Positions 1-8,627 of a stretch of 22,867 bases of DNA are shown here, in pieces (the stretch's first letter is position 1; each line of letters begins with the position of its first letter). The DNA is from a virus. The notes beneath the pieces were generated by a model, which was not told the origin of the DNA, made no database searches, and saw nothing but the letters and a program-made list of their open reading frames with translations. The DNA lies in IMG/VR virus record IMGVR_UViG_3300017726_000094, positions 1 through 22,867 of that record. One strand, given 5' to 3'. The translations under genes and the position numbers were made by a program.

Positions 1-41
1 AATTCGATTTCTTTTTAGTTACAGGAGTAACGAAATTAACT

Positions 42-536
42 ATGAAGGGTAACGGATCACAACTCGCAAAAATGACGCGATACACAAAAGCGCATATATC
101 GAGAAGTGAAAAAAAAGGAATCATCAAACGCGATGAACAAGGCTTTTTCGATTTGATTGAAAGCGCCAAAGCGTTAGGGCGACCGATTCAAATGCCAGAA
201 AAATCAAATGAGCCAATTGATTTTTCAGAATGGCGCAACGTGAAAATGAAAGAGGATGCGCTGATCGCTCAACGTGAGCGCCAGATCATCGAAGGCGATT
301 TGCTGGATCGCGACGCGGTTCTCCAAGAATGCGGACGCGCTTTCCATGCGGCGAAAACTAAACTTCTAGCGATTCCCGTCAGCGTGGCGGGAATACTAGC
401 GACCGAAAGCGATGCGACAAAGTGTAAAGAAACTGTCGAGGGACTTATCCGGGAGGCACTTAGCGAGATTGGATCGACCATCTCTCGCTTCGGAACTCCT
501 AGCGATTTTGAAACCCCCTCCCAAGCTAACGGTTAG
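42..536 (+). CDS. Terminase small subunit (Nu1-like)
   Basis: This 164-aa protein probably recognises phage DNA and loads the large terminase subunit at the start of packaging. The N-terminus (about 5-45) reads as a short helix-turn-helix region. The middle and C-terminus (about 70-150) are helical and carry the pattern EGDLLDRDAVLQECGRAF followed by LLAIP and CKETVEGLIREAL, which resembles Nu1-type small subunits in GpA-type terminase pairs. It lies directly before the large subunit and overlaps it. A GGAG sequence lies about 13 bases before the ATG, farther than usual. The family call rests on pattern memory and gene order; the role is inferred. Confidence 0.75.
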   Translation: MKGNGSQLAKMTRYTKAHISRSEKKGIIKRDEQGFFDLIESAKALGRPIQMPEKSNEPIDFSEWRNVKMKEDALIAQRERQIIEGDLLDRDAVLQECGRAFHAAKTKLLAIPVSVAGILATESDATKCKETVEGLIREALSEIGSTISRFGTPSDFETPSQANG

Positions 537-2256
537 CCAATGGAGCGATTCAGAACGAGTTCTTCCAGTCGGTTCACCAAATCCGGGGAAGTGGCGAACG
601 GATCGCGCCGAATATCAGCGCGAGATCATGGACGCGTTCAACGATCCCGCGGTCGAGCGGATCGTCGTCATGACATCCTCGCAAGTCGGGAAGACCGAGA
701 TTTTAAACAACATTCTCGGATATTTTGTCCATCACGACGCAAACGGGCCGATTCTCGTTCTTCAACCGACTCTCGAAATGGCAAGGGCATGGTCGATGGA
801 TCGACTCGCACCAATGATCGAAAACACGCCAGCGCTCAAGCAATTGATTGGCGATCCGAAAAGTCGAGACGGCGACAATACGATACTTCAAAAGATATTT
901 TTCAACGGTGCAAGATTAAGCATTGCGGGTTCGAACTCTCCCGCGTCGCTCGCTTCTCGACCGATTCGGATTTTATTAATGGACGAAGTAGATCGATTCC
1001 CGCCGTCAGCGGGTTCCGAGGGAGATCCTATAAATCTGGGCATACGTCGAACTCAGAATTATTTCAATCGAAAGATAGCGCTTTTTTCAACACCGACGAT
1101 CAAAGGCGCGTCAAGAATCGAAGCGGCATTCGAGCAAAGCGATCAGCGATTTTTCGAACTTCAATGCGATTGCGGTCATTGGCAAGCGCTCAAGTGGTCG
1201 CATGTTCAATGGGACGAAGACAAACCCGAAACGGCGCGGATCATCTGCGAGGAATGCGAAACCGCTTGGACCGATATCGAGCGAAAGCAAAAAATCAAAA
1301 ACGGACGCTGGAACGCGACATCGGTTTTTCACGGGATCGCGGGTTTCTCGCTCAACGCACTTTCCTCACCCTGGACAAGTCTCGAAGGACTTGTCAGGGA
1401 ATTTCTAGAAGCAAAAGCGCACGGGACCGAATCGCTTCGCGTTTTCATAAACACGGCGCTCGGCGAAACGTGGGAAGAGGACGCGGTTGATATAGACGAA
1501 CATGACTTATTTTCGAGAATTGAAAAATATGATGACGAGATTCCGCACGGAGATATTTCATTACTCACCGCTGGCGTCGATGTTCAATCGGATCGGATCG
1601 AATGTCTCGTATGCGGTCACGGGCATTTGGACGAGCTTTGGATGTTGGACCTCGCGATTTTTTACGGAGCGCCAACCGGAGAAAAAGTCTGGAACGAACT
1701 CGGAAAATATCTTAGACGAGCATGGAAACATCCGACCGGAAATGATCTCAGAATCGTTCGTACTATTCTCGATTCAGGTTATGAACCGGACCGAGTTTAC
1801 CGCTTTGCTCAAACGATGGGCGGAAATGGCGTTTGGATCGGGAAAGGCGTTGGAGGATCAGATCGGCCCATTGTCGGAAGACCAAGTAAAAATAACGCCG
1901 CACGCGTTAATGTCTTCCCGCTCGGAGTCAACACAATTAAACAAATTCTCTTCACGCGTCTCCGAAACTCGGAAATCGGCCCAGGATATTTTCATATCGG
2001 AGATTTCGCAGATGACGAGTTTATCCGCCAGCTTACATCCGAAAAACTCGTTACAAGATACAGTCGAGGAATCCCAAGAACCGAATTTAAGAAAATCCGA
2101 ACTCGAAACGAAGCACTCGACTTACTCGTCTACAACCTCGCCGCGTTCCACACGCTTAACGCGGACACCCGCAAAATCGCTTCTAAATTAAGCGAGGTTC
2201 GAAGGGAAAAACCGATGCAACCGAGAAGGCGCAAAAACTTTGTAACTAAGTGGTAA
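412..2256 (+). CDS. Terminase large subunit (GpA family)
   Basis: This is the packaging motor ATPase and nuclease that cuts the concatemer and drives DNA into the prohead. Walker A is SSQVGKT at about 89-95 and Walker B is LLMDEVD ending at 194. A four-cysteine zinc site (C252, C254, C279, C282) lies between ATPase and nuclease, and the nuclease domain begins near GVDVQSDRIE. The N-terminal PPPKLTVSQW and GKWRTDRAEYQREIMD are typical of lambda gpA-like proteins. The length of 614 aa is normal. The ATG at 412 creates a 125-base overlap with the small subunit. The conserved part begins near residue 34, so a later non-ATG start such as TTG at 469 is possible. Confidence 0.95.
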   Translation: MRQSVKKLSRDLSGRHLARLDRPSLASELLAILKPPPKLTVSQWSDSERVLPVGSPNPGKWRTDRAEYQREIMDAFNDPAVERIVVMTSSQVGKTEILNNILGYFVHHDANGPILVLQPTLEMARAWSMDRLAPMIENTPALKQLIGDPKSRDGDNTILQKIFFNGARLSIAGSNSPASLASRPIRILLMDEVDRFPPSAGSEGDPINLGIRRTQNYFNRKIALFSTPTIKGASRIEAAFEQSDQRFFELQCDCGHWQALKWSHVQWDEDKPETARIICEECETAWTDIERKQKIKNGRWNATSVFHGIAGFSLNALSSPWTSLEGLVREFLEAKAHGTESLRVFINTALGETWEEDAVDIDEHDLFSRIEKYDDEIPHGDISLLTAGVDVQSDRIECLVCGHGHLDELWMLDLAIFYGAPTGEKVWNELGKYLRRAWKHPTGNDLRIVRTILDSGYEPDRVYRFAQTMGGNGVWIGKGVGGSDRPIVGRPSKNNAARVNVFPLGVNTIKQILFTRLRNSEIGPGYFHIGDFADDEFIRQLTSEKLVTRYSRGIPRTEFKKIRTRNEALDLLVYNLAAFHTLNADTRKIASKLSEVRREKPMQPRRRKNFVTKW

Positions 2257-2850
2257 ATGGCAAATTTATTTGACTCAACGAACTATCCGAACGTCGAACC
2301 TGAAACTCTCACGGTAGGTGATCGATGGGTATGGAAACGCGACGATCTCGCAAGCGATTATCCGTTGGCGAGCTATGCGCTTTCATACGAAGCACGTTTG
2401 CAAGGCGCGGGTTCGACGAACTTCACTCTTGCCGCAACTGAAAGCGGGAGCGAATACCTGATCGAGATTCCAAGCGCAAACACTGCTAGTTTGACCGCGG
2501 GAACTTACAACTGGAACGCGTTCATAACTCGCTCAAGCGATAACCAGCGCATCGAGATTGCGTCAGGTATTTGGGAAGTACTGGCGAACCTCGCAACATC
2601 GACCGCCGATCCTCGTGATCATGACGAGAAGATGGTCGATTACTTAAAAGCGACTCTCGAATCGTTGGCGCAAAAGCTAACCGATTCTTATTCGGTTTCT
2701 GATCGCTCGAACACGTTGAAAAGCATGGACGACGTTCGTACTCAGCTTGATTTCTACGAGGGCAAAGTGAAATCGAAGATCAATAAAACAAGAGCGGAAG
2801 CGGGTCAGCGCACCGATCAAAACATTTTATTACGTTTTAACGGATTCTGA
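2257..2850 (+). CDS. Probable head-tail joining protein with Ig-like N-terminus
   Basis: This 197-aa protein lies between terminase and portal, where lambda-like phages carry gpW. Residues 1-115 look like a beta-rich domain (GDRWVWKRDDLASDYP, then alternating strands ending EIASGIWEVL). The C-terminal 60 residues are helical and charged (DRSNTLKSMDDVRTQLDFYE, ending in ILLRFNGF), like the gpW-type connector that inserts under the portal. It starts at the ATG directly abutting the terminase stop. The gpW likeness of the C-terminus is an inference from position and pattern. The N-terminal domain is familiar from unnamed phage proteins at this locus, and its role is unknown to me. Confidence 0.55.
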   Translation: MANLFDSTNYPNVEPETLTVGDRWVWKRDDLASDYPLASYALSYEARLQGAGSTNFTLAATESGSEYLIEIPSANTASLTAGTYNWNAFITRSSDNQRIEIASGIWEVLANLATSTADPRDHDEKMVDYLKATLESLAQKLTDSYSVSDRSNTLKSMDDVRTQLDFYEGKVKSKINKTRAEAGQRTDQNILLRFNGF

Positions 2851-2852
2851 TT

Positions 2853-4358
2853 ATGGCCTGGTACGATCCGCGGACATGGCGGGAAAACAAACAAATTAAA
2901 AAGCCGATCTACGCTCGGTCGTATCAGGCCGCCAAAGCTTCAAGGCTTTTGGCGGACTTTCTTTCGCCTTCGTCCAGCGCGGACAAGGAAATCCGAAACT
3001 CAATCCGGACGTTAAGGGATCGCGCACGCGAGCTTTGCCGAAATGAACCCTACGCGCAAAGGGCGCTTCAAATATTCCGCACCAATGTTGTCGGAGAGAA
3101 CGGTCTGCACTTCCAAAGCAAAGCGCGGAATATTCCGCGACCAAACGAGATTCTCGGCGAGCTTGATCAGCAAGGGAACGATATCGTCGAATCACGCTGG
3201 CGCGAATGGGGCCGAGCGGGAATCTGCGATGTCACGGGGAAATATTCTTGGATCGATTTGCAAAATCTCGTGATTGATGGATTGATCCGCGACGGCGAGG
3301 TTCTGATCAAACATATTAGAAACGCGGACAACGATTACGGATACGCGGTTCAGTTAATCGAACCGGATTTTCTCGATGAAGATTACAACACGACCGAAAA
3401 AACAACGGGAAATCGGATCATCATGGGCGTTGAGATTAATAATTTTAATCGCCCTGTCGCATATCATCTGTTCAATGGCCCGTCGCATCCTTACGACGAT
3501 CTGGGGTATGGCTATCGCAAAAACGGACGCGTTCGCGTTCCAGCTAATGAAATCCTTCATATATTTACGCAAGAGCGTTCGCAACAAACTCGGGGCGTAA
3601 CTCATTTCGCGCCCGTAATGGATTCCCAGCATATGCTCAACGGGTATCTGCAAGCGGAGTTGATCGCGGCACGCTTGGCGGCGTCGAAGTCGTTGTTTCT
3701 AAGCTCGCCCGATGGAGTCGCATACGATGGAGACGATTACGCCGATCTTGCGCCCATCATGGACGTTGAACCTGGATCGATTACTCAATTAAAACCTGGA
3801 ACCGAGATCCAGCCTTGGTCGCCTGATCACCCGATGACCGCATTTGCTGATTTTCACAAAGCAGTTTTGCGAGCAATCGCGTCGGGTCTGGGCATCTCAT
3901 ACGTTTCGCTTTCGAACAATCTCGAAGGCGTAAGCTACTCATCAATTCGTCAAGGTGCAACCGAGGAACGCGACCATTTCAAAGTTTTACAACGCTTTAT
4001 GATTCAGCATGTCGCCGAACCGATCTTCCGAGAATGGTTGACGATTGGAATGGCAAAAGGCGTGATTCCGTTTCCTGATAATCGATACGATAAATTTGCA
4101 AGCGCCGCCCATTTCAAGGGGCGGGGCTTTTCTCCAATCGATCCGCAAAAAGAAATAAAAGCGTTCGTCGAGGGAATGCAAAACGGGATTTATTCTCCAA
4201 GCGATATCCAAGCAAATTTTGGTCGCGATTCCGAAGCGGTTTTTTCTCAGATACAAGCGGACCTGAAACTTGCGGAAAAGTTTGGACTTGATTTGAACTT
4301 GTTACCGCTCGGGCCGAAGTTACCAGCGCAACCCGAAACCGATTCCGATGATTTATAA
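2853..4358 (+). CDS. Portal protein (lambda gpB family)
   Basis: This 501-aa protein should form the dodecameric portal ring through which DNA enters and leaves the head. Typical lambda-portal features are the N-terminal WYDPRTWRENKQIKKPIYAR, the early helix with RNEPYAQRALQIFRTNVVG, the wing and stem segment ILHIFTQERSQQTRGVTHF, the long helix LNGYLQAELIAARLAASKS, and SYSSIRQGATEERDHF before the clip and crown region. The length matches the family. It starts 2 bases after the upstream stop and its end overlaps the next gene by 11 bases, suggesting coupled translation. Confidence 0.95.
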   Translation: MAWYDPRTWRENKQIKKPIYARSYQAAKASRLLADFLSPSSSADKEIRNSIRTLRDRARELCRNEPYAQRALQIFRTNVVGENGLHFQSKARNIPRPNEILGELDQQGNDIVESRWREWGRAGICDVTGKYSWIDLQNLVIDGLIRDGEVLIKHIRNADNDYGYAVQLIEPDFLDEDYNTTEKTTGNRIIMGVEINNFNRPVAYHLFNGPSHPYDDLGYGYRKNGRVRVPANEILHIFTQERSQQTRGVTHFAPVMDSQHMLNGYLQAELIAARLAASKSLFLSSPDGVAYDGDDYADLAPIMDVEPGSITQLKPGTEIQPWSPDHPMTAFADFHKAVLRAIASGLGISYVSLSNNLEGVSYSSIRQGATEERDHFKVLQRFMIQHVAEPIFREWLTIGMAKGVIPFPDNRYDKFASAAHFKGRGFSPIDPQKEIKAFVEGMQNGIYSPSDIQANFGRDSEAVFSQIQADLKLAEKFGLDLNLLPLGPKLPAQPETDSDDL

Positions 4359-5274
4359 GGGCGAGGAAATCGATTTGACACCAACTCAAGCGATGCAAAG
4401 GCGAGCAATCAAGGGGCTTGAATGGCGACGCGAGTTCAAACGCGGAGGAACGCTTGTCGGAGTGCGCCGAGCGAATCAACTCGCAAAGCGTCAAGAGCTA
4501 TCGCCTGACGTTGTAAAACGGATGCGCTCTTTTCATGCTCGCCATGCGGTCGATCTTGAAGTCTCGAAAAACAAACTCGGTAACGAATCCGCCGACGGTT
4601 ACCCCGGGGCTGGATTGATCGCCTCTTTTTTGTGGGGATATCTCGAAGGGCGCGATTGGTCGGATCGCAAAGTCGCAGAATTAAACAAGATCGATGAACG
4701 TCAGCGCCAGGAATATCATAATTTCAAAGTCGGCGATTTCGTCAATTGGCGGACGACAAAGGGAATGTTTCTCGGTCGGATTGTCTCAATCCGGACCGAG
4801 GGAGAAACGCAAGTCGGGGAGGAAACAGTCGAAGCGACTCTTGAAAATCCAGTCGCTCGAATCCGCGTTTACGTTTTGACCGATGGGAATTACGAGGAAT
4901 CGGATCGCGTCGTCGCTTTTCCGCTTTCCAGGTTGAAACCCGCAATCGAACCGCACCAAAGGCAGATACAAAATCAAGCGATCAAAAAAGCGCTTGAAAA
5001 TAAATTGGAAGAACATCGCGAAAAAGTAGGCGATGACCCGCGGAAACGAACGACCTTGAGGACGCTTGAGATCGTGTTCGAGCGCGGAGTCGCCGCCTAT
5101 AAGACGAACCCGTCCAGCGTTCGTCCAAATATTGGCAACGCTGAATCTTGGGCATACGCTCGCGTCAATTCATTTCTGTATGTTTTGAGAAATTTACGCT
5201 TCCGAGGTGGCAAGCATGACACCGATCTTTTACCAGAAGCGCATCCACTAAGCACAAAGGGCAAAGATGAGTGA
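4348..5274 (+). CDS. Modular phage accessory protein with Tudor-like domain
   Basis: This 308-aa protein of unknown role lies between portal and protease-capsid. Three modules can be read. The first (about 50-110) runs from LSPDVVKRMRSFHARH to YPGAGLIASFLWGYLEGRDW, a pattern seen in many unnamed phage proteins. The second (about 125-200) is a small beta barrel beginning FKVGDFVNW and GMFLGRIVSIR, resembling the Tudor-like domain of hypervirulence-associated and DUF2945 proteins. The third (about 230-308) has RTLEIVFERGVAAYKTNP, WAYARVNSFLYVLRN and GGKHDTDLLPEAHPLS, also recurrent in phage virion-region proteins. It overlaps both neighbours (11 and 8 bases). The position suggests a role in head assembly, which is inference only. 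Confidence 0.6.
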   Translation: MIYKGEEIDLTPTQAMQRRAIKGLEWRREFKRGGTLVGVRRANQLAKRQELSPDVVKRMRSFHARHAVDLEVSKNKLGNESADGYPGAGLIASFLWGYLEGRDWSDRKVAELNKIDERQRQEYHNFKVGDFVNWRTTKGMFLGRIVSIRTEGETQVGEETVEATLENPVARIRVYVLTDGNYEESDRVVAFPLSRLKPAIEPHQRQIQNQAIKKALENKLEEHREKVGDDPRKRTTLRTLEIVFERGVAAYKTNPSSVRPNIGNAESWAYARVNSFLYVLRNLRFRGGKHDTDLLPEAHPLSTKGKDE

Positions 5275-7249
5275 TCTAGAAAACCAAACTCGCCATGTAA
5301 TCGGAGTCGAGGAAACACCCGACTCGGTGATCATCGAATACGCAAAAATTCATGATGATGAAGAGGAAGAAATGGAAATGGACATGGAAGAGAACGCGCA
5401 TTATGGCGAGGACGAGGAAGAGGACGAGCGAGCAGATTCGACGATTCTTTATCGCTCCGTTCGACTTCGCAAAGACGACAAAGAGAAAACAAGGTTCAAC
5501 GTCGCTTTCGTCAGCGAGGAACCCGTTTTGCGCGAGTTTGGTTACGAAATAATTGATCAGGAAAGAATGGACACTTCTTTCCTGGAATCCGGTCGCGCTC
5601 CCGTCTTGTTTATGCATGACGCGGAGCGAGTTCTTGGAGTTGTGGAAAGCGTCAAACGCGACGGCGACCTGAAAAGTCGTGCGGTCATTAGATTGGGAAC
5701 GTCAACCCAGCTACAACGCGAAACGCTTGAGCAAATCCGAAACGGTATCCTCTCCAATATCTCGATTGGCTATTCGATCAGGTCGATGGAAGAACAAGAC
5801 GAGAAAATCGAGGGGCGTTCAGTTTACCGCGTAGCAACGCGGATTATGGAGATTTCAGTCGTTTCGGTCCCCGCCGATACTAGCGTCGGAGTGAATCGAG
5901 CGAAAGTATTACAAGAACCATCAAAACAGGAAGTTAAGACGATGGAAAATCAAGAAGCAGTCGAGCAAGTTAGCGCTCGCGATATTGAAAAGGCTTTGGC
6001 GGAACGCTCAAAGACCAATAAAGAAATACTCGCTTTGGCGGCGCGTCATAACAAACGCGATTTAGCCGACGAAGCAATCGGAAGAAATACAAGTCTTGAA
6101 GAGTTCCGCGGAATTCTTCTTGAGCATATCGAAAGTAAGCCGCTTGATTCAGCCGCTGAACCCGTCATGAAGCCCGTTGAAGAAAAGCGCACCTATTCAA
6201 TGCTAAGAGCGTTGAACGCCGCAAGCCGTGGCGATTGGTCAGGAGCCGGATTCGAAGCCGAAATGAATCAAGAAGTCGCGCTTAAAAGAGGGAAGCAACC
6301 TCAAGGATTTTATATCCCTGACTTTGCTTGGAGAGATTACGATCCTGCGATGAAGCGAGAGCTTACCGTCGGAACTAATGCTTCCGGTGGATTCTTTGCT
6401 CCTAGCGTCCAGCTTGCTGATGAGTTTGTGACCGCATTACGCGCAAGAATGGTTCTGCCAGGATTGGGAATGCGCATCATGTCGGGATTGAATACCAAAA
6501 TCCAAATCCCGAAGGTTAGCGCCGGAGCCGCCGCCGCATTTGTTGCGGAGTCTGGAAGCGTAGCCGATCAAACTCAAACGACGGCGCAAATCACGATGGT
6601 AGGTCGAACGCTTGGCGCTCGCACCGACGTATCGCGTTTGCTTCTCCTTGAGTCTGATCCTAGCATCGAGCAAATCGTGCGCGACGATCTTCTGGCCGCA
6701 GTAGCGAATAAGATCGAGGACGTGGCAATCGAGGGCGATGCCAGCAACGAGCCGACCGGAATCACAAAGACGACCGGAATCGGTAGCGTGGCAATTGGAA
6801 CCAACGGTGGCGCTCCTACATGGGCCGCGGTTACGGATTTAGTTAAAGAGGTCGAGATCGATAACGCCGCAATCAATGGCGATACGCTCGCATTTCTTAC
6901 GAATCCAAAGGTCAAAAGCAAAATGGCGAACACCGTCAGAGTCGCTTCAACCGATTCCCACATGATCATGAATGATCCTTACAATAACTTGTATGGATAC
7001 GACATCGGAATCACCACAAACGTCCCATCGGATCTGACCAAAGGATCAACATCAGGATCTTGTTCTGCTCTGATCTTTGGCGACTTCTCCCAGCTTATGC
7101 TCGGCGTTTTCGGAGGTGGACCGGATGTTCTGATTGATCCTTATACCAACTCTGCGAGCGGAAGCGTTCGAATCGTTGTACATCAAGAGGTTGATGTCGC
7201 GGTCCGTCACGCTCAGAGTTTCGCCGCTTGCTTGGATCTGACGACCTGA
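5267..7249 (+). CDS. Prohead protease-major capsid protein fusion (HK97 fold)
   Basis: This 660-aa polyprotein probably builds and matures the head. Residues 30-57 form a strongly acidic Asp/Glu/Met tract. Residues about 60-210 are an S78-type prohead protease: His117 in LFMHDAERVLGVVE, Ser166 in LSNISIGYSI, and the closing motif EISVVSVPADTSVGV. Residues about 215-360 are charged and helical, like the scaffold (delta) domain. From about 366 (TVGTNASGGFFAPSVQ) to the end is the HK97-type capsid domain with QIPKVSAGAAAAFVAESG, DVAIEGDASNEPTGI and a C-terminal VHQEVDVAVRHAQSF. Many phages make these as separate genes. No internal stop is visible, so self-cleavage is expected to release the capsid protein. 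Confidence 0.93.
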   Translation: MSDLENQTRHVIGVEETPDSVIIEYAKIHDDEEEEMEMDMEENAHYGEDEEEDERADSTILYRSVRLRKDDKEKTRFNVAFVSEEPVLREFGYEIIDQERMDTSFLESGRAPVLFMHDAERVLGVVESVKRDGDLKSRAVIRLGTSTQLQRETLEQIRNGILSNISIGYSIRSMEEQDEKIEGRSVYRVATRIMEISVVSVPADTSVGVNRAKVLQEPSKQEVKTMENQEAVEQVSARDIEKALAERSKTNKEILALAARHNKRDLADEAIGRNTSLEEFRGILLEHIESKPLDSAAEPVMKPVEEKRTYSMLRALNAASRGDWSGAGFEAEMNQEVALKRGKQPQGFYIPDFAWRDYDPAMKRELTVGTNASGGFFAPSVQLADEFVTALRARMVLPGLGMRIMSGLNTKIQIPKVSAGAAAAFVAESGSVADQTQTTAQITMVGRTLGARTDVSRLLLLESDPSIEQIVRDDLLAAVANKIEDVAIEGDASNEPTGITKTTGIGSVAIGTNGGAPTWAAVTDLVKEVEIDNAAINGDTLAFLTNPKVKSKMANTVRVASTDSHMIMNDPYNNLYGYDIGITTNVPSDLTKGSTSGSCSALIFGDFSQLMLGVFGGGPDVLIDPYTNSASGSVRIVVHQEVDVAVRHAQSFAACLDLTT

Positions 7250-7437
7250 TGAAAGTCGCGATTCTTAGCGATTGCGCGGTAAAGGGCGAACACCTCACCG
7301 CTGGATCAACTCATGATCTGGCGGATGAGGACGCGGACGCTTTACTCGCAATGAAAAAAGCGGTTAAGGCGGATTCAAATCGATCCATCGGTTTGGAAAA
7401 GTCTGAAACGAAACCGAAGAAACGGAAAAAAGAGTAA
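7249..7437 (+). CDS. Small hypothetical head-region protein
   Basis: This 62-aa protein starts at an ATG that shares its A with the capsid stop (TGATG), a tighter junction than the upstream in-frame ATG at 7228, which would sit inside the capsid gene. The N-terminus (MKVAILSDCAVKGEHLTAGS) has a beta-strand look and the last 20 residues are very lysine-rich. Small proteins at this place in lambda-like phages can be head-completion or DNA-end-binding proteins, but I do not recognise a family. Confidence 0.6.
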   Translation: MKVAILSDCAVKGEHLTAGSTHDLADEDADALLAMKKAVKADSNRSIGLEKSETKPKKRKKE

Positions 7438-7745
7438 TGGCAGTCGAAGACGATGAAATGCGGTTGGAGTTCTTGCAGGATTTCGGCATTTCAGATGCGA
7501 CCTTTACGGATACAAGCGCCGGATCATCGTCAACGATTACCGCACTCTTGAAAAACGAATATTCACTCGAGGACGTTGGCGGCGAGGTCGGGGTCGAGAC
7601 TTCGACTCCCGTCGCCATTGTTCGATCCAGCGATGTTAATAACGTGGCGCAAGGCGACACAATCGCGATTTCGGGAACGACCTACACGATTGTAGAAGTG
7701 CAACCCGACGGCGAAGGAATGACGAATCTCAGGTTGAGAACTTAA
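7437..7745 (+). CDS. Head-tail joining protein (gpFII-like)
   Basis: This 102-aa protein probably plugs the head after packaging and provides the tail docking surface. The second half, TPVAIVRSSDVNNVAQGDTI followed by GTTYTIVEVQPDGEGMTNLRL, is the beta-rich pattern of lambda gpFII and related head-closure proteins. Its place between capsid and tail terminator fits. It starts on a one-base TAATG overlap with the upstream gene. The N-terminal 30 residues are acidic and probably flexible. Confidence 0.7.
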   Translation: MAVEDDEMRLEFLQDFGISDATFTDTSAGSSSTITALLKNEYSLEDVGGEVGVETSTPVAIVRSSDVNNVAQGDTIAISGTTYTIVEVQPDGEGMTNLRLRT

Positions 7746-8191
7746 TGGCGAATCATTTACGACGGCAAATCCGCGAACGGGTTGCAACGACGTTGACGGG
7801 ATTATCGACGACGGGATCGAATGTTTTTCAGTCGCGCATCTATCCGATGGAATCCGCAGGTCTTCCAGGTCTTTGCGTCTATACGCAAGAGGAATCAGTC
7901 GGCATTCAATCGATGGGCGGGACTCGTAACGTGAGTCGCGATCTGACTTTGATAATCGAAGGCTACGCCAGCGCATCATCGAACATCGATGACACGATGG
8001 ACGCAATCGGGAAGGAGGTCGAGGTCGCAATGGCGGGTGATATAGAAATCAATAACCTCGCGCAAGACTCTTATTTGTCAGGCGTTGAGATTACTTTATC
8101 CGGTGACGGCAAGACCGGAATCGGGAAAATCGCGCACTCTTACACGGTTGTGTATCAGAACGCGGAGAACGCGCCAGACGCGGCGCTTTAA
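7745..8191 (+). CDS. Tail terminator (gpU-like)
   Basis: This 148-aa protein probably caps the growing tail tube at its final length. It has the usual order: an N-terminal helix (RRQIRERVATTLTGL), a strand with FQSRIYPM, a mixed alpha/beta core (LPGLCVYTQEE, NVSRDLTLIIEGYA, IDDTMDAIGKEVEVAMAG) and a closing strand IAHSYTVVYQ. This matches gpU-like and other minor-tail terminator proteins of similar length. It begins on a one-base overlap with the head-closure gene and precedes the tail tube gene. Confidence 0.7.
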   Translation: MANHLRRQIRERVATTLTGLSTTGSNVFQSRIYPMESAGLPGLCVYTQEESVGIQSMGGTRNVSRDLTLIIEGYASASSNIDDTMDAIGKEVEVAMAGDIEINNLAQDSYLSGVEITLSGDGKTGIGKIAHSYTVVYQNAENAPDAAL

Positions 8192-8208
8192 TCTGAAAGG
8201 AAACCATT

Positions 8209-8625
8209 ATGGCAGCAGCAAGCGGAAATGGTGGCGTTCTCCAAACGTCACCGGATGATTCAACATACTCAGCGATTGCATCGCTTCAATCTTGGACGCT
8301 GGAACAAGCGGCTGACACGATTGAAACCAGCGCAATGGGAACCGCGCTCGGAAAAACTTTTATTCCTGGTCAAACCTCGTTCTCAGGTAGTGCGGATGCA
8401 TTATGGAACGACGACGATACCTCGATGGAATCAATTCAAACCGGGCTCGCGGCGGGTGATACGACTTTTTATATCAAGTTGTATCCGGTCGGGACTTCAA
8501 GCGGTGATTTCTATTCTGGGCAGATTGTTCTGACGGGTTTTTCGATTACGTCTTCGTTAAATAGCCCGATTGGGTTTTCGTTTACGTTTCAGGGAACCGG
8601 AGTTCTGACCTTAAATAACTCGTAA
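8209..8625 (+). CDS. Major tail tube protein
   Basis: This 138-aa, serine/threonine-rich, beta-dominated protein is the expected tail tube subunit. It has a typical N-terminal hairpin (GVLQTSPDDSTYSAIASLQS) and the strand pairs TFIPGQTSFSGSADALW and YSGQIVLTGFSITSSL, characteristic of short tail-tube folds. It has its own strong ribosome binding site (AAAGGAA at about 8197) in a 17-base gap, unlike the coupled starts around it, which fits the high dosage needed. The call rests on fold pattern and gene order. Confidence 0.75.
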   Translation: MAAASGNGGVLQTSPDDSTYSAIASLQSWTLEQAADTIETSAMGTALGKTFIPGQTSFSGSADALWNDDDTSMESIQTGLAAGDTTFYIKLYPVGTSSGDFYSGQIVLTGFSITSSLNSPIGFSFTFQGTGVLTLNNS

Positions 8626-8627
8626 GG

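Noticed and set aside
540-1490. 316-codon + strand frame inside the terminase large subunit gene
   Set aside because: It is dominated by Arg/Ser low-complexity sequence with no recognisable motif, while the overlapping frame is a clear terminase. It shows that long chance frames occur in this backbone, so length alone was not used to support the nested methyltransferase ORF.
1502-2191. 229-codon + strand frame inside the terminase gene
   Set aside because: It has no recognisable motif and looks like a shadow of the terminase codon bias.
2928-2957. Inverted repeat in the portal gene (CCGCCAAA with TTTGGCGG)
   Set aside because: It is short, bulged, and lies inside a well conserved coding region; it is probably chance.
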